The position numbers were made by a program, and so were the translations under genes. The notes beneath the pieces were generated by a model. It made no database searches. It was given only the letters and a program-made list of their open reading frames with translations, and had not been told where the DNA came from. A stretch of 64,000 bases of DNA, from assembly GCF_028128765.1 (NCBI RefSeq), contig NZ_LBJG01000089.1, forward strand, positions 124,001 to 188,000, in the 5' to 3' direction. Shown here piece by piece: positions 63,130 to 64,000 of this stretch (its first letter is position 1; each line of letters begins with the position of its first letter). This stretch comes from Bradyrhizobium sp. CCBAU 51627 (GTDB lineage Bacteria > Pseudomonadota > Alphaproteobacteria > Rhizobiales > Xanthobacteraceae).

Positions 63130-64000
63130 CTATGCGGACGATGCGCAGGAACCTCGGCTCCTGCGCCCCGCGCGGATCGCGAACGACTTCAACAGCTCGG
63201 CGCAGGCTAGATAGACGACGACCAGAAGCGCGATGCCGGCCGTCATGATCGGTGGCGGCGCGACGAAGCCGAACCAGGCCCCCAGCGGCGTGAATGGCAG
63301 GACCATCGCGACGAGCAGTGCGACCAGCGAGGAGGCGGCGAGCGCGGGATCCGGCCAGTTGCGCCACGGTCGCCCGTTGGTGCGGATGACGAAGATGACC
63401 AGGATCTGTGTCGCCATGGATTCGACGAACCAGGCGGTGCGGAATTCGTCCGGCGAAGCCTGGAACAGGTAGAGCAGCGCGCCGAAGGTCAGGAAGTCGA
63501 ACAGCGACGACAGCGGTCCCATGATTGCGGCGAAGCGCACCAGTCGCGTCATGCTCCACACCTGCGGCTGCGCGGTCGCCTGAGCCGAGACGCGGTCGAA
63601 GGGAATGCCGAGCTCGGACAGGTCATAGAGCAGATTGTTGAGCAGGATCTGCGTCGGCAGCATCGGCAGGAACGGCAGCGCGATCGAGGCCGCCGCCATC
63701 GACAGCATGTTGCCGAAGTTCGAGCTTGCGCCCATGCGGACATATTTGAGGATGTTGGCGAAGGTCCGCCTTCCTTCCTCGACACCGTCGGCGACGACCT
63801 CGAGATCAGACGCGAGCAGGATCATGTCTGCGGCGGCCTGTGCCACGCCGGTTGCGCCGTCGACCGACAGGCCGACATCGGCGACCTTCAGGGCTGGTGC
63901 GTCGTTGATGCCGTCGCCGAGGAAACCGACCACCTCCTTCCCCGCCTGCAGCGCCTTGACGATGCGCGACTTCTGATCCGGCGCGAGCCGGCCGAACGCA
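63130..64000 (-). CDS. mgtA: Magnesium-translocating P-type ATPase, C-terminal part (MgtA-like)
   Basis: The open frame runs off the window edge; about 290 residues are visible, from RLAPDQKSRIVKAL to the stop at 63130. GFLGDGINDAPALKVADVGL is the P-type hinge motif (GDGINDAP). The membrane part (ILLNNLLYDLSELGIPFD and VFFVES-like AWFVESMATQILVIFVIRT) fits type IIIB Mg2+ importers such as MgtA. The phosphorylation domain lies outside the window. No regulatory leader can be seen because the 5' end is missing. Confidence 0.9.
   Translation of the reverse strand, partial: AFGRLAPDQKSRIVKALQAGKEVVGFLGDGINDAPALKVADVGLSVDGATGVAQAAADMILLASDLEVVADGVEEGRRTFANILKYVRMGASSNFGNMLSMAAASIALPFLPMLPTQILLNNLLYDLSELGIPFDRVSAQATAQPQVWSMTRLVRFAAIMGPLSSLFDFLTFGALLYLFQASPDEFRTAWFVESMATQILVIFVIRTNGRPWRNWPDPALAASSLVALLVAMVLPFTPLGAWFGFVAPPPIMTAGIALLVVVYLACAELLKSFAIRAGRRSRGSCASSA

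Overview
This window looks like a chromosomal segment of a Bradyrhizobium-type alphaproteobacterium. The signs are very high GC, GapR and aa3-oxidase subunit IV homologues, a three-gene proton-translocating transhydrogenase operon, a nirK-nirV / hemN / nnrR / nnrS denitrification block, several rhizobial-type palindromic intergenic repeats, and many ABC importers. Genus is inferred from gene content and reading of the proteins; no database search was run. No rRNA, tRNA, CRISPR array, prophage or intact insertion sequence was seen.

Layout. 1-8.7 kb: end of a DUF1244 gene, gapR, a class III adenylate cyclase with TPRs, two cell-wall genes (DUF882 peptidase and L,D-transpeptidase) and an orphan NtrC-type regulator. 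8.7-16.4 kb: M3 oligopeptidase, a 50-codon aa3-oxidase subunit IV gene, pntAA-pntAB-pntB, an alpha/beta hydrolase, a Ca2+/H+ antiporter and a cupin. 16.4-24.8 kb: envelope and small conserved proteins, rpsU, aqpZ, purEK, a diguanylate cyclase, two DUF465 proteins and an FAD oxidoreductase. 24.9-32.6 kb: a PAS-GGDEF-EAL protein, glpD and a putrescine-type permease set (potGHI) with no binding protein. 32.6-39.7 kb: a sugar-type ABC operon (binding protein and two permeases, no ATPase) and a LysR / oxalomesaconate-tautomerase-like / dicarboxylate-symporter unit. 39.7-43.9 kb: AsmA, succinyl-CoA:3-ketoacid transferase and a GNAT protein.

43.9-52.2 kb is the physiological core: nirV, nirK, a small membrane protein, hemN, a DUF1858 protein, an NnrR-type Crp/Fnr regulator and nnrS. 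Four TTG-N8-CAA (FixK/NnrR-type) boxes sit in the intergenic regions of this block, two of them shared by divergent genes. Together these suggest a low-oxygen and nitric-oxide regulon that makes NO from nitrite, supplies haem anaerobically and senses NO. An AraC regulator and an atypical receiver-LuxR regulator follow.

52.2-64 kb: a MuiA-like DUF4139 protein, a second ATPase-less sugar ABC operon with a 2-hydroxyacid dehydrogenase upstream, a Cache-domain chemoreceptor preceded by a near-perfect FNR/FixK box, two paralogous EamA exporters flanking a DUF1330 protein, and the C-terminal part of an MgtA-type P-type ATPase cut by the window edge.

Most of the window is ordinary core genome. The observations most worth following are the FixK-box set with its two uncharacterised small proteins, the isolated FNR/FixK box before the chemoreceptor, palindromic elements placed between binding-protein and permease genes in both ABC operons, and a dispersed repeat that supplies the stop codon of flanking genes.
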